Below, piece by piece: positions 36,350-45,339 of a stretch of DNA of 64,000 bases. The stretch comes from Halostella limicola (lineage in GTDB: Archaea > Halobacteriota > Halobacteria > Halobacteriales > Natronoarchaeaceae). Both the position numbers and the translations under genes were made by a program. The notes below the pieces were generated by a model, which made no database searches, was not told the DNA's origin, and saw only the letters and a program-made list of their open reading frames with translations. The stretch spans positions 372,001 through 436,000 of the forward strand of contig NZ_RCDI01000001.1 in assembly GCF_003675875.1 (NCBI RefSeq). The letters are read 5' to 3'. How positions within the stretch are numbered: the first letter of the stretch is position 1; every line of letters begins with the position of its first letter.

Positions 36350-38032
36350 ATGTTCGACAGCCTGAAGGACAAGCTGGGTAGTTTCCGCGACGAGGCGGAG
36401 GAGGTCGCCGAGGAGAAGGCCGAGGAGCTCGACGAGGAGGAGCTCGAAGAGCTCGAGGACGAGGCGGCCGCCGAGGAGACGGCGGCGGTCGACGATACCG
36501 ACGCCACCGACGCGGAACCCGCCGACGGCGACGCGTCCGATCCGGAGGCCACCGCCGAGGCCGCGGCGGCCGAGGACGTCGACGTCGATCCCGACGCGGC
36601 CGCAGCGGTCGACGAGGGCGAAGCCGTCGCCGCGGAGGCCGAGTCCCCCGAGACGGCGGCCGCCGCGGAGGCCGTTGCGCGAGAGGACCCGGACGCGCCG
36701 ACGAGCGAGGACGCGGACGAATCCGGCGTTGATACTGCCGATGAGGACGCCGACGAGGTCCGCGCAGCTGCCGACGAGGCGGACGCAGCCGCGGAGGGCG
36801 CGGAGTCCGACGCGGACGAGAGCGCGGACGCCGCCGAGGAAGAGAGCAGCGGCGGCGGCTTCCTCAGCAGGGCGAACCCCTTCTCTAGCGGATCGAGCGC
36901 CGACGACGCGGCGGACGAATCCGCGGAAGACGACGCTGTCGACGAAGCGGCGGCCGATGCGGACGTCGCCGAGGCCGACGCCGAGACGGGACCCGCCGAG
37001 CCGGAGGCGGCGGCAGATTCGGTCGAAGCGGAGCCCGTCGACGGCGGCGCGGCCGAACCGGAGGCGGCCGCGGAGGCCGACGAGCCGGACGAGGACGCGG
37101 ACGACGCCGCGGACGAAGAAATCGAGGACGACGAGGGCGATACCGGCTTCGCCGCCAAGGCGAAGGCGGTCGCCACCGGCAAGTTCGTCATCGAGGAGGA
37201 GGACCTCGAGGACCCGCTGTGGGAGCTCGAGATGGCGCTGCTCGAGAGCGACGTGGAGATGAGCGTCGCCAAGGAGATCCTCAGCAACATCGAGGACCAG
37301 CTCGTCGGCCAGACCCGGCGGTTCACCGAGAGCACGGGCGCGGTCGTCGAGGAGGCGCTCGGCGAGGCGATCCTCGACGTCATCAGCGTCGGGCAGTTCG
37401 ACTTCGACGAGCGAGTCGCGGAGGCGGACAAGCCGCTGGTCATCATCTTCACCGGCGTCAACGGCGTCGGGAAGACGACGAGCATCGCGAAGCTCTCGAA
37501 GTACCTGGAAGACCGGGGCTTTTCGTCTGTGATGGCCAACGGCGACACCTACCGCGCCGGGGCGAACGAGCAGATCCGCGAGCACGCGGAGAACTTGGAT
37601 CGGAAGCTCATCACCCACGAGCAGGGCGGCGACCCCGCTGCGGTCATCTACGACGCCGTGGAGTACGCCGAGGCGAACGACGTCGACGTCGTGCTCGGCG
37701 ACACGGCCGGCCGGCTCCACACCAACGAGGACCTGATGGACCAGCTGGCGAAGATCGAGCGCGTCGTCGGCCCGGACATGACGCTGTTCGTCGACGAGGC
37801 GGTCGCCGGTCAGGACGCGGTCAACCGCGCCAAGCAGTTCAACGAGGCCGCCGAGATCGACGGCACCGTCCTGACGAAGGCCGACGCCGACTCGCAGGGC
37901 GGCGCGGCCATCTCGATCGCCCACGTCACCGGGAAGCCGATCCTCTTTCTCGGCGTCGGGCAGGGGTACGACGACATCGAGCCGTTCGACCCCGAGGAGC
38001 TGGTCGACAGCCTGCTCGGCGACGAGGAGTAG
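36350..38032 (+). CDS. ftsY: signal recognition particle receptor FtsY
   Basis: 560 residues. The first ~260 are an Asp/Glu/Ala-rich acidic region, then the NG domain: N helix bundle from about 275 and the GTPase P-loop GVNGVGKT at 369-376, DTAGRLH and TKADADSQG further on. It receives SRP-ribosome complexes at the membrane; the acidic region probably contacts lipid or translocon. Gene order pfdA-ftsY is conserved in archaea. SRP54 is encoded at 45.3 kb. Confidence 0.96.
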   Translation: MFDSLKDKLGSFRDEAEEVAEEKAEELDEEELEELEDEAAAEETAAVDDTDATDAEPADGDASDPEATAEAAAAEDVDVDPDAAAAVDEGEAVAAEAESPETAAAAEAVAREDPDAPTSEDADESGVDTADEDADEVRAAADEADAAAEGAESDADESADAAEEESSGGGFLSRANPFSSGSSADDAADESAEDDAVDEAAADADVAEADAETGPAEPEAAADSVEAEPVDGGAAEPEAAAEADEPDEDADDAADEEIEDDEGDTGFAAKAKAVATGKFVIEEEDLEDPLWELEMALLESDVEMSVAKEILSNIEDQLVGQTRRFTESTGAVVEEALGEAILDVISVGQFDFDERVAEADKPLVIIFTGVNGVGKTTSIAKLSKYLEDRGFSSVMANGDTYRAGANEQIREHAENLDRKLITHEQGGDPAAVIYDAVEYAEANDVDVVLGDTAGRLHTNEDLMDQLAKIERVVGPDMTLFVDEAVAGQDAVNRAKQFNEAAEIDGTVLTKADADSQGGAAISIAHVTGKPILFLGVGQGYDDIEPFDPEELVDSLLGDEE

Positions 38033-38071
38033 ACAGAAGACACTTGCTTTCGCGGGGCGAGTCGGCGGACG

Positions 38072-38707
38072 ATGCCCTCCCCCCGCTCCCGCCGCGCCCT
38101 GATCGCCCAGTGTAGCGTCTCGGTGTCGGCGCTCGCCGCCGGCTGTCTCGGCGACGACGTGGTCTCCGACGGCGGAACGTCGACGGACCCGACGACCGCG
38201 GACGGGCCCTCGATCGCCGAGTCCTTCGACTGCGAGAACGCGTCGCGGCCCGAGCCCGACGTGGCCGGGGGCGTCGAACGGGAACTCACCGTCGACGGCG
38301 AGACGCGAACGGAGACGAGCGTCGGCAGCGTCGACTATCCATCGGCACCGGACCCGAGCGACGACGACGCCGTCGTCGCGTACGCCGCGGCCCACGAGGA
38401 GGCGTACCGCCGGAACGACCTCGCCGCGGACAACGGCGAGGACCTGGTCGGGTACGGGTTCAGCTCTCGCGGCTCGGAACTGGTCGACCGCCGGGACGGC
38501 GTCGCGTTCGTCCGCGTCGAGTACGTCTACTACGCGAACGTCGTCCGGGAAAACGCGGTCGTCCACGCCGACTCGCCGATCTACGCCGCGACGTACGCGG
38601 TGAGCGACTGGGGCGTCGCGCGAGCGGTCGGCGGGACCGCGGACGCCGACGGCGGTCTCGACCCGCATCCCGTCGAGGACGGGACGCTCGTCGCCTGCTT
38701 CGAGTGA
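38072..38707 (+). CDS. putative lipoprotein, haloarchaeal
   Basis: 211 residues. N-terminus RSRRALIAQC...AAGCLG suggests a twin-arginine signal and a lipobox with Cys25. A Thr/Ser/Asp-rich linker is followed by a beta-rich domain (RDGVAFVRVEYVYYANVVRENAVV). No known family. Secreted and probably lipid-anchored. Confidence 0.7.
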   Translation: MPSPRSRRALIAQCSVSVSALAAGCLGDDVVSDGGTSTDPTTADGPSIAESFDCENASRPEPDVAGGVERELTVDGETRTETSVGSVDYPSAPDPSDDDAVVAYAAAHEEAYRRNDLAADNGEDLVGYGFSSRGSELVDRRDGVAFVRVEYVYYANVVRENAVVHADSPIYAATYAVSDWGVARAVGGTADADGGLDPHPVEDGTLVACFE

Positions 38708-38744
38708 CGCCAACGATTACGGCGCTTCGCTCCGTGCGTACCCC

Positions 38745-40193
38745 ATGGATCGCGCGCTCGGCTTTCACTCGATCGACCGGGAGTACGACGTCACCCTGCC
38801 GGTCGAGGGGTCGATACCGGCGTGGCTGTCGGGCAGCCTGATCCGGAACGGTCCGGGGTCGTTCGAGACGGCGGACGGGTCGGTCGACCACTGGTTCGAC
38901 GGGTTCGCGATGCTGCGGAAGTTCTCGTTCGACGGCGGCGAGGTGCGCTACCGGAACCGGTTCCTGCGGACGGACGCGTACGAGGCGGCGCGACGCGGCG
39001 AGTTCGCCGGCGGGTTCGGCACTGGCGGGGGCGGGCTGCTGTCACGGTTGCGGTCGTTCCTCTTCGACGACCCCTACGACAACACGAACGTGATCGCGGA
39101 GCGGATCGGCGACGAGTACGTCGCCCTGACCGAGTCGACGCGGTGGGTCCGATTCGATCCCGAGACGCTGACGACGCTCGACCGCGTCGAGTACGACGGC
39201 GACGAACCGAGCGGGAACCTCGCCTGCGCGCACCTCCACCGCGACCCGTGGACGGGAGCGGTGCTGAACGTCGAGACCGAGTTCGGCCGCACGTCCGAGT
39301 ACCTGGTGCACGAACTGACCGCGCCGACCGCGCGCCGCCACCTGGCGTCGATATCGACCACGGAGCCCGCCTACCTCCACTCCTTCGCCGCCACGCGGAA
39401 CTACGTCGTCCTCGTCGAGTTCCCGTTCGTGGTGAACCCGCTCGATTTCTTCCGGCCGGGCGACGGGACGTTCGTCGAGCGCTACCGGTGGGAGCCGACC
39501 CGCGGCACGACGTTTCACGTCGTCGACCGGCGGGCGGGCGAGGTCGTCGCGGCCCCGACGGCGGCCCCCTTCTTCGCGTTCCACCACGTCAACGCGTACG
39601 AACCGGACGGCGGCGCCGACGCTCCCGACGTGGTGCTCGACGTCGAGACCGTACCCGACGCCGCGTCGATCGACGCGCTGTACCTCGACGAACTGACCGA
39701 GGGGTTCGACGCGAACGGCGGTACCGTCGAGCGCTTCCGGCTGTCGTTCGACGCCGGCGGCGGGACCGTCGACCGCGAGCGACTGTACGACGGCGGCACC
39801 GGCCTCCCGACGGTCTCCCCGGCAGTCAGGCTGCGCGAGCACCGGTACGTCTATGCCCAGCGGTTCGGCGACCCGGACGAGAACTGGGCGACGGCGCTAG
39901 TCAAGATCGACGCGGACGCGGGCCGGGCCGACGAGTTCTCGCGGCCGGGGTGGTTCCCGAGCGAGCCGATCTTCGTCCCGTCGCCCGCCGCCCGGCGCGA
40001 CGCGGACGACCCCGACGCCCCGCTCGACGCGCCCGAGGACGAGGGGGTGGTCCTCTCGGTGGTGCTCGACCGCGCCGCCGAGCGCTCCCTGCTGGTCGTC
40101 CTCGACGCGGCGACGATGGAGGAGCGCGCGCGAGCGCCGCTCCCGCACGCCCTTCCGTTCGACTTCCACGGGCGATACTTCCCGGAGGTGTAG
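38745..40193 (+). CDS. carotenoid oxygenase family protein
   Basis: 482 residues, seven-bladed propeller iron enzyme. The four iron-binding histidines are visible: H163/H165 (CAHLHRDP), H212 (YLHSFAA), H280/H281 (FAFHHVNAYE) and H475 (DFHGRYFP). It cleaves carotenoids or related polyenes with O2. Haloarchaea make retinal through Brp/Blh, so an apocarotenoid role is more likely. N-terminal GFHSIDREYDVTLPVEGSIP is typical. Confidence 0.93.
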   Translation: MDRALGFHSIDREYDVTLPVEGSIPAWLSGSLIRNGPGSFETADGSVDHWFDGFAMLRKFSFDGGEVRYRNRFLRTDAYEAARRGEFAGGFGTGGGGLLSRLRSFLFDDPYDNTNVIAERIGDEYVALTESTRWVRFDPETLTTLDRVEYDGDEPSGNLACAHLHRDPWTGAVLNVETEFGRTSEYLVHELTAPTARRHLASISTTEPAYLHSFAATRNYVVLVEFPFVVNPLDFFRPGDGTFVERYRWEPTRGTTFHVVDRRAGEVVAAPTAAPFFAFHHVNAYEPDGGADAPDVVLDVETVPDAASIDALYLDELTEGFDANGGTVERFRLSFDAGGGTVDRERLYDGGTGLPTVSPAVRLREHRYVYAQRFGDPDENWATALVKIDADAGRADEFSRPGWFPSEPIFVPSPAARRDADDPDAPLDAPEDEGVVLSVVLDRAAERSLLVVLDAATMEERARAPLPHALPFDFHGRYFPEV

Positions 40194-40262
40194 CGCCGCG
40201 AACGGGACCGCCGGCGGCGCGACCGGCCGAACGACTATGTCGGTGCTTTCCCTAGCCCGGAC

Positions 40263-40967
40263 GTGACAGACAGCGACATCGACCGGCTGCTGGTCGCCGG
40301 CGCGTCGGGCGGCACCGGCCGGGAAGTGCTCCGCCTCCTCGCGCCGCGCCCGGTGACGGTCCAGGCGCTCACGCGGTCGCCCGAGCGCCGGCAGTCACTC
40401 CGGGCGGCCGGCGCGGACGAGGTGGTCGTCGGCGACCTGTTCGACCCGGGCGACGCTCGGCGCGCCGTCGAGGGCGCCGACGCGGTGGTCTCCGCCGTCG
40501 GGTCCGGCGCCCGCGACCTCCTCTCACCCGGGGAGTTCGTCGACGGCAGGGGGAACCGGACGCTGCTCGACGCGGCCGTCGCCGAGGGCGTCGCGGCGTT
40601 CGTCATGGAGTCGGCGCTCGGCGTCGGCACCGGGCCGGCGAGCTGGCTCGGGAGCGTCTTCGACGCGGTCATCGGCCCGATCCAGCGGGCGAAGGCCGGC
40701 GCCGAGGCGGCGATACGCGAGGCGCCGGTCCGGCACATTATCCTCCGCCCCGGCGTTCTGACGAACGGCCGGCGGACCGACGAGGTCCGGGTCGCGCGAC
40801 CCGGCGCGAGCCTGTGGGGGGCGGTGTCCAGAGCGGACGTCGCACACCTGCTCGCCGCCGCGCCGTGGACGCCGGCCGCGGCTAACGAGACGTTCGAGGT
40901 CGTCGGCCCGTGCGGCGGCGGTCGCGGGGACAGGGTCGCCGTCGACTGGCGGCTCCCCGGTCGCTGA
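40263..40967 (+). CDS. NAD(P)-binding SDR-like protein
   Basis: 234 residues from GTG. Glycine-rich NAD(P) motif VAGASGGTGREVLRLL near residue 12, then GDLFDPGDARRAVEGADAVVSAVGSG. This is the atypical SDR (NmrA/YwnB-like) group acting on sugars, quinones or as a redox sensor. No YxxxK catalytic pair is obvious. Monocistronic. Confidence 0.8.
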   Translation: MTDSDIDRLLVAGASGGTGREVLRLLAPRPVTVQALTRSPERRQSLRAAGADEVVVGDLFDPGDARRAVEGADAVVSAVGSGARDLLSPGEFVDGRGNRTLLDAAVAEGVAAFVMESALGVGTGPASWLGSVFDAVIGPIQRAKAGAEAAIREAPVRHIILRPGVLTNGRRTDEVRVARPGASLWGAVSRADVAHLLAAAPWTPAAANETFEVVGPCGGGRGDRVAVDWRLPGR

Positions 40968-41255
40968 GGGCGACGCGGCTCGGTCACGCCGCGATATCGG
41001 CGTTCCGGACGAGCGACCCGTCGCGAGATAGCGGCAAGGGTTGCGCGAAGGCGCGACGCTGGCGCGCCGCGGGCGGCGGCGCCCCCCACGCCGCCCTCCG
41101 TTTCGTGTGGAACGACCCGCCAGCTAGCGGCAACCTTTTCCCCTACAGGGTAGCCGCGTCACGATTGACCACTTTGCGCGGACACTTCGTGCGGGATGGG
41201 TTCTAGGGTCACGATAGATGAGAACAGTTACCATCACATCGCGGGGGCGGTACGC

Positions 41256-42953
41256 GTGAACACCGTCGAGCGACACAAGCAGGAGAAACACCCGCTGGAC
41301 GTGATCGAGGACGTGAAGGAGTACGCCGAGGAGGGGCTGACGTTCGACGAGATCGAGGCGCGCGCCGGCGACGGCGAGTGGGAGCGCCTGAAGTGGGCCG
41401 GCATGTACGCCCACGGCCGCCAGCGCGGCTACTTCATGATGCGGACGAAGGTCCCCGGCGGCTACCTCACGCCGGAGCAGGCCGAGGTGATCGGCGAGGT
41501 GGCCGAGGAGTACGCCACCGCGCCGCCGGAGTACGGCGGTGAGAACCAGAACGAACTGTGGGGCGACGCGTTCCTCGACGTCACGACGCGGCAGGACGTT
41601 CAGAAACACTGGATCGAGGTCGAGGACGTGCCGGAGATCTGGGAGCGCTACGACGAGGTCGGACTGACGACGATCCAGGGCTGCGGCGACTCCGCGCGCA
41701 ACGTACTGGGCTGTCCGGCGGCCGGGCTGGACGGCCACGAGTGCTTCGACGCCCAGCCCGTCATCGACGCCGTCTCGGAGTTCTTCACGGAGAACCGGGA
41801 GTACGCCAACCTCCCGCGGAAGTTCAAGATGACCATCACGGGCTGTTCGCGGGACTGCAGTCAGTCCCAGATCAACGACGTGGGGCTGACGCCGGCGCGA
41901 AAGACGGTCGACGGCGAGGACCAGTACGGCTTCCACGTCAAGGTCGGTGGCGGCCTCTCGGACGGCCCACGGATGGCCACCGCGATGGACGTGTTCGTCC
42001 TCCCCGAGCACGCCGTCGAGTTCTGCCGCGCCGTCGCGCAGACGTTCAAGGAACTCGGCGACCGGAACAACCGCGGCGTCTGCAGGATGCGCTACCTCGT
42101 CCAGCAGCTGGGCACCGAGAAGTTCGAGGAGGCGGTGCGGGACCGCTGCGCGGTGGACCTGCCCTCGCGCGGCGTCGACCTCACCGAGGGCTACCTCGGC
42201 GACCACGTCGGCGTCCACGACCAGAAGCAGGACGGCCTCTGTTACGTCGGGTTCAACGTGATCGCCGGACGGATGGGCGGCGACGAGTTCGCCGCGGCGG
42301 CTCGCGCCGCCAGGGAGTACGGCACGGAGGACGCCTCGATCCGGCTCGCGACCGACCAGAACTTCCTGATCACGCACGTTCCGGAAGAGAACGTCGAGGA
42401 CCTCCTCGCCGAGCCGTTCGCCGAGGACTACCAGCCCGACCCCGGCCCGTTCGCCCGCGGCGCGGTCGGCTGCACGGGCAGCGAGTTCTGCAACTACGGC
42501 ATCATCGAGACGAAAAAGCGCGTCAAACGGTGGGCGCGCGAGCTAGACGACCGGATCGACACGCCGGACGGCCTCGACGTGGTCCGGATGCACATGAGCG
42601 GCTGCTCGGCGTCGTGCGCGCAGCCCCAGATAGCCGACATCGGGTTCCGGGGCGAGACGGTGCAGATCGATACGGACGGCGACGGGGACGAAGACGAGAT
42701 GGTCGAGGGGATGGACTTCGGCCTCGGCGGGAGCCTCGGGTCCGACAACGAGTTCCTCGACTGGGTGGAGAACGCGGTGCCCGCGGACGCCGTGCTCCCG
42801 GCGCTGGAGAGCCTGTTCGATGCGTACGGCGAGGACCGAACCGACGAGGAACGCTTCTACGAGTGGTGCCGACGCGTCGACAACGACCGCCTGCGGCGCG
42901 TCATGCAGCGGGCGGACGCGCCCGTCGCGAAGGGGGTGGCCGCGGATGACTGA
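41256..42953 (+). CDS. nirA: sirohaem nitrite/sulfite reductase (ferredoxin-type)
   Basis: 565 residues from GTG 41256 (VNTVERHKQEKHPLDV, the conserved start region); an ATG at 41196 would add 20 unconserved residues. Two half-domains carry the fold. The C-terminal half holds the sirohaem-4Fe4S ligands C406-x5-C412 and C450-x3-C454. The N-terminal half keeps GCGDSARNVLGCPAAG and C197-x3-C201. It reduces nitrite to ammonia or sulfite to sulfide; the two cannot be separated by motif. Coupled by an 8-nt overlap to an F420-dehydrogenase-like gene, a likely electron donor. Confidence 0.88.
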   Translation: MNTVERHKQEKHPLDVIEDVKEYAEEGLTFDEIEARAGDGEWERLKWAGMYAHGRQRGYFMMRTKVPGGYLTPEQAEVIGEVAEEYATAPPEYGGENQNELWGDAFLDVTTRQDVQKHWIEVEDVPEIWERYDEVGLTTIQGCGDSARNVLGCPAAGLDGHECFDAQPVIDAVSEFFTENREYANLPRKFKMTITGCSRDCSQSQINDVGLTPARKTVDGEDQYGFHVKVGGGLSDGPRMATAMDVFVLPEHAVEFCRAVAQTFKELGDRNNRGVCRMRYLVQQLGTEKFEEAVRDRCAVDLPSRGVDLTEGYLGDHVGVHDQKQDGLCYVGFNVIAGRMGGDEFAAAARAAREYGTEDASIRLATDQNFLITHVPEENVEDLLAEPFAEDYQPDPGPFARGAVGCTGSEFCNYGIIETKKRVKRWARELDDRIDTPDGLDVVRMHMSGCSASCAQPQIADIGFRGETVQIDTDGDGDEDEMVEGMDFGLGGSLGSDNEFLDWVENAVPADAVLPALESLFDAYGEDRTDEERFYEWCRRVDNDRLRRVMQRADAPVAKGVAADD

Positions 42954-44601
42954 CTCTCCCGACGACCGTCTCCCCGGCGTCCCCGACACCGGCGGCGACG
43001 GTGAATCGGTGCCCCCGGCGGACGGCGTGCGTATTCACCGCCCCGACGCCGAACACCGGACGATCCCGGGGGACCAGGTCGGGCCGGCCGACGAGGGGAC
43101 GAGCGAGGCGGCGGCCGCCGGCACGGCCGAGACCGCCGACGGGTGCTCCGACGACGACTGCGGCTGCGAGGGCGGCGGTGCCGAGGGGGCGGCGGACGGG
43201 GTCCGCGCGGGCGAAGCGAGCGCGGGCTCGTCGGAGATCTACTCCGACGGCGGTGCCACCCCCTCGAACGTCGACAGCGACGGCAACCTCACCGGCGTCG
43301 AGTTCACCCCGCCCGTCGAGGGGCAGAGCCAGGACGTGGAGAACGGCCGGCCGGACGAGCGCGTGCAGGTCCCCGACGGCGTCGACCTCGACACGCCGGG
43401 CTACGAGATCCGCTCGGAGATGAACGACATCGAGACGCCGGACGAGAAGACGTGGTTCATGGAGCTCGACGAGGCGGTCATCGACGACGGCCGCTGCATC
43501 CAGTGCGGCACCTGCGTCGCGGCCTGTCCCTCCGACTCCATCGGCATCGGCGACGACGACCTGCCTGAGCTGGTGAAGATGTGCACCGGCTGCTCGCTGT
43601 GCTGGGACTTCTGCCCGCGCGGCGGCCTGCGCTACGAGCGGCAGTGGAAGATCACCGGCGGCGACGACAACGTGTCCGGCGCGGGCGACCCCATCACGGA
43701 GTTCTCCGCCAGAGTCGAGGAGGCGTGGCGCGACGGCGCGCAGGACGGCGGCGTCGTCACGAGCGTCCTCTCGCACCTGCTGGAGTCGGGCGAGATAGAC
43801 GGCGCGCTCATCGCCACCGAGTCCGACGAGGACCCGTGGAAGGCGGAGTCGTTCCTCGCGACGAGCCGCGAGGACCTCGTCGAGAACGCGGGGAGCTTCT
43901 ACAACCAGACGCTGGCGCTCGGCAACCTCGGCCTCGATCGGTGGGAGCACAAGCTTCCGGACAAGGATCCCGAGGACCTCAGCCTCGCGATGGTCGGCAC
44001 GCCCTGCGAGATCGAGGGGATCCGCGCCCTGCAGGACTTCGACTGGGACTACCAGTCCCAGAACGCCGGCGTCCGCGCCGTCGACTACACGATCGCCCTG
44101 ATGTGCACGAAGAACTTCAACTACCACCGCCTCATCGGGGAGAAGCTCCAGGAAGAGCGAGACATCCCGCCCGAGGAGATCGGCAAGCTCGACGTGCTCG
44201 ACGGCGAGATGCGCGTCTACGGCACCGACGGCGACCCCCTCCTCGTCGAGGACGTCGAGGCGTTCCACGACGCCGCGCTCAAGGGCTGCGACGAGTGCGC
44301 CGACTTCACGGGCTACTGCGCCGACCTCACCGTCGGCTCCGTCGGGTCGAGCGACGAGTACTCGAGCGTCATCGTCCGGACGGAGCAGGGACTGAAAGCG
44401 TGGGAGCTGACGGGGCCCGACCTCGACTATCACGACCTGGAGGACCGCAGCGCCGTCGGCGGCCTGCAGTCCTGGGACAAGAAGAAGGCGTTCGAGTCGC
44501 TGGAGCGGCCGTTCGACCCGGACGCCCCGCGGTTCATCGACTACACCGACCACGCGGAGCGGTACGGGACGGAGCTGAACCCGCACGAGGCCGGCCACTG
44601 A
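42946..44601 (+). CDS. F420 hydrogenase/dehydrogenase beta-like protein (FrhB/FpoF type)
   Basis: 551 residues. The first ~180 are low-complexity and acidic, with a Cys patch (CSDDDCGC). Two 4Fe-4S motifs follow: C184-x2-C187-x2-C190-x3-C194 and C213-x2-C216-x2-C219-x3-C223. The FrhB N- and C-terminal domains then extend to about 530 (MVGTPCEIEGIRAL and GCDECADFTGYCADLTVG are family marks). FrhB proteins bind FAD and oxidise or reduce F420. The ATG overlaps the end of the sirohaem reductase gene by 8 nt; a paired function is strongly suggested. Confidence 0.87.
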   Translation: MTDSPDDRLPGVPDTGGDGESVPPADGVRIHRPDAEHRTIPGDQVGPADEGTSEAAAAGTAETADGCSDDDCGCEGGGAEGAADGVRAGEASAGSSEIYSDGGATPSNVDSDGNLTGVEFTPPVEGQSQDVENGRPDERVQVPDGVDLDTPGYEIRSEMNDIETPDEKTWFMELDEAVIDDGRCIQCGTCVAACPSDSIGIGDDDLPELVKMCTGCSLCWDFCPRGGLRYERQWKITGGDDNVSGAGDPITEFSARVEEAWRDGAQDGGVVTSVLSHLLESGEIDGALIATESDEDPWKAESFLATSREDLVENAGSFYNQTLALGNLGLDRWEHKLPDKDPEDLSLAMVGTPCEIEGIRALQDFDWDYQSQNAGVRAVDYTIALMCTKNFNYHRLIGEKLQEERDIPPEEIGKLDVLDGEMRVYGTDGDPLLVEDVEAFHDAALKGCDECADFTGYCADLTVGSVGSSDEYSSVIVRTEQGLKAWELTGPDLDYHDLEDRSAVGGLQSWDKKKAFESLERPFDPDAPRFIDYTDHAERYGTELNPHEAGH

Positions 44602-44731
44602 GTCTGGGCGGACGCGGTGCGGCGGAGCCGTCGGCGCCCGGATAATGTAGGTCATCCTACTGCTCGCCTCCGTTACACTTTTGACCGGCAGCGACGAAGG
44701 GCGATCAGACCCTCATGGAGGCCGTCACCGA

Positions 44732-45292
44732 ATGACCGAAGACGCCACCGTCCTCGTCGTGGACGACGAGGACAAGCTGGCGGACATGTACGTGCTCTGG
44801 CTCCGGAACGAGTACGACGTCGACACCGCATACGGGGCGCGCGAGGCGATGAACGAACTCGACGAGTCGGTCGACGTCGTCCTGCTGGACCGCCGGATGC
44901 CGGGCGTCTCCGGCGACCGCCTCCTCGACGAACTCCCCGAAGACCGGCCGTTCAGCGTGGTCATGATCACGGCGGTCGAGCCCGACTTCGACATCGTCGA
45001 GATGCCGTTCGACGACTACCTCTGCAAGCCCGTCCAGCACGACGACCTGACGGCCGCCATCGACCACCAGCTACTCGCCCAGGACCGGCAGGAACCGCTG
45101 CGGGAGTACCTGGTCGCGCGCTCGAAGCTCTCCGTGCTCGAAACGGAGATGTCGCCTCACCAGCTGAGCGGCCACGACGCCTACGAGGACCTCCGCGCGA
45201 CGACCGAGCGCCTGGAGGCGACGCTCCGGCGGTCGATCGCGGACTTCGACGACATCGTCGAGGACTTCCTCGCGATCGACCGGGGCGCGTAG
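44732..45292 (+). CDS. response regulator with HalX domain
   Basis: 186 residues. Receiver domain (1-115): acidic pair D11-D12, phospho-site D53 in LLDRRMPG, T80 and K99. The C-terminal helical part (DLRATTERLEATLRRSIADFDDIVEDFLAID) is the HalX domain found in haloarchaeal regulators. No DNA-binding HTH is present, so output is by protein contact or unknown. A short inverted GTAGG/CCTAC lies ~80 nt upstream. Confidence 0.92.
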   Translation: MTEDATVLVVDDEDKLADMYVLWLRNEYDVDTAYGAREAMNELDESVDVVLLDRRMPGVSGDRLLDELPEDRPFSVVMITAVEPDFDIVEMPFDDYLCKPVQHDDLTAAIDHQLLAQDRQEPLREYLVARSKLSVLETEMSPHQLSGHDAYEDLRATTERLEATLRRSIADFDDIVEDFLAIDRGA

Positions 45293-45304
45293 CCCGAGAA
45301 AAAG

Positions 45305-45312
45305 CCTTTAAC
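45305..45312 (+). promoter_or_regulatory. TATA-like box for SRP54
   Basis: CCTTTAAC ends 27 nt before the ATG at 45340. Confidence 0.45.
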
Positions 45313-45339
45313 ACCGTGGTGCCGTAGGTCGCGGTAATA

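Noticed and set aside
35813-38713. 966-codon minus-strand open frame
   Set aside because: Lies opposite pfdA and ftsY; low-complexity Leu/Val/Arg translation produced by the acidic coding of ftsY.
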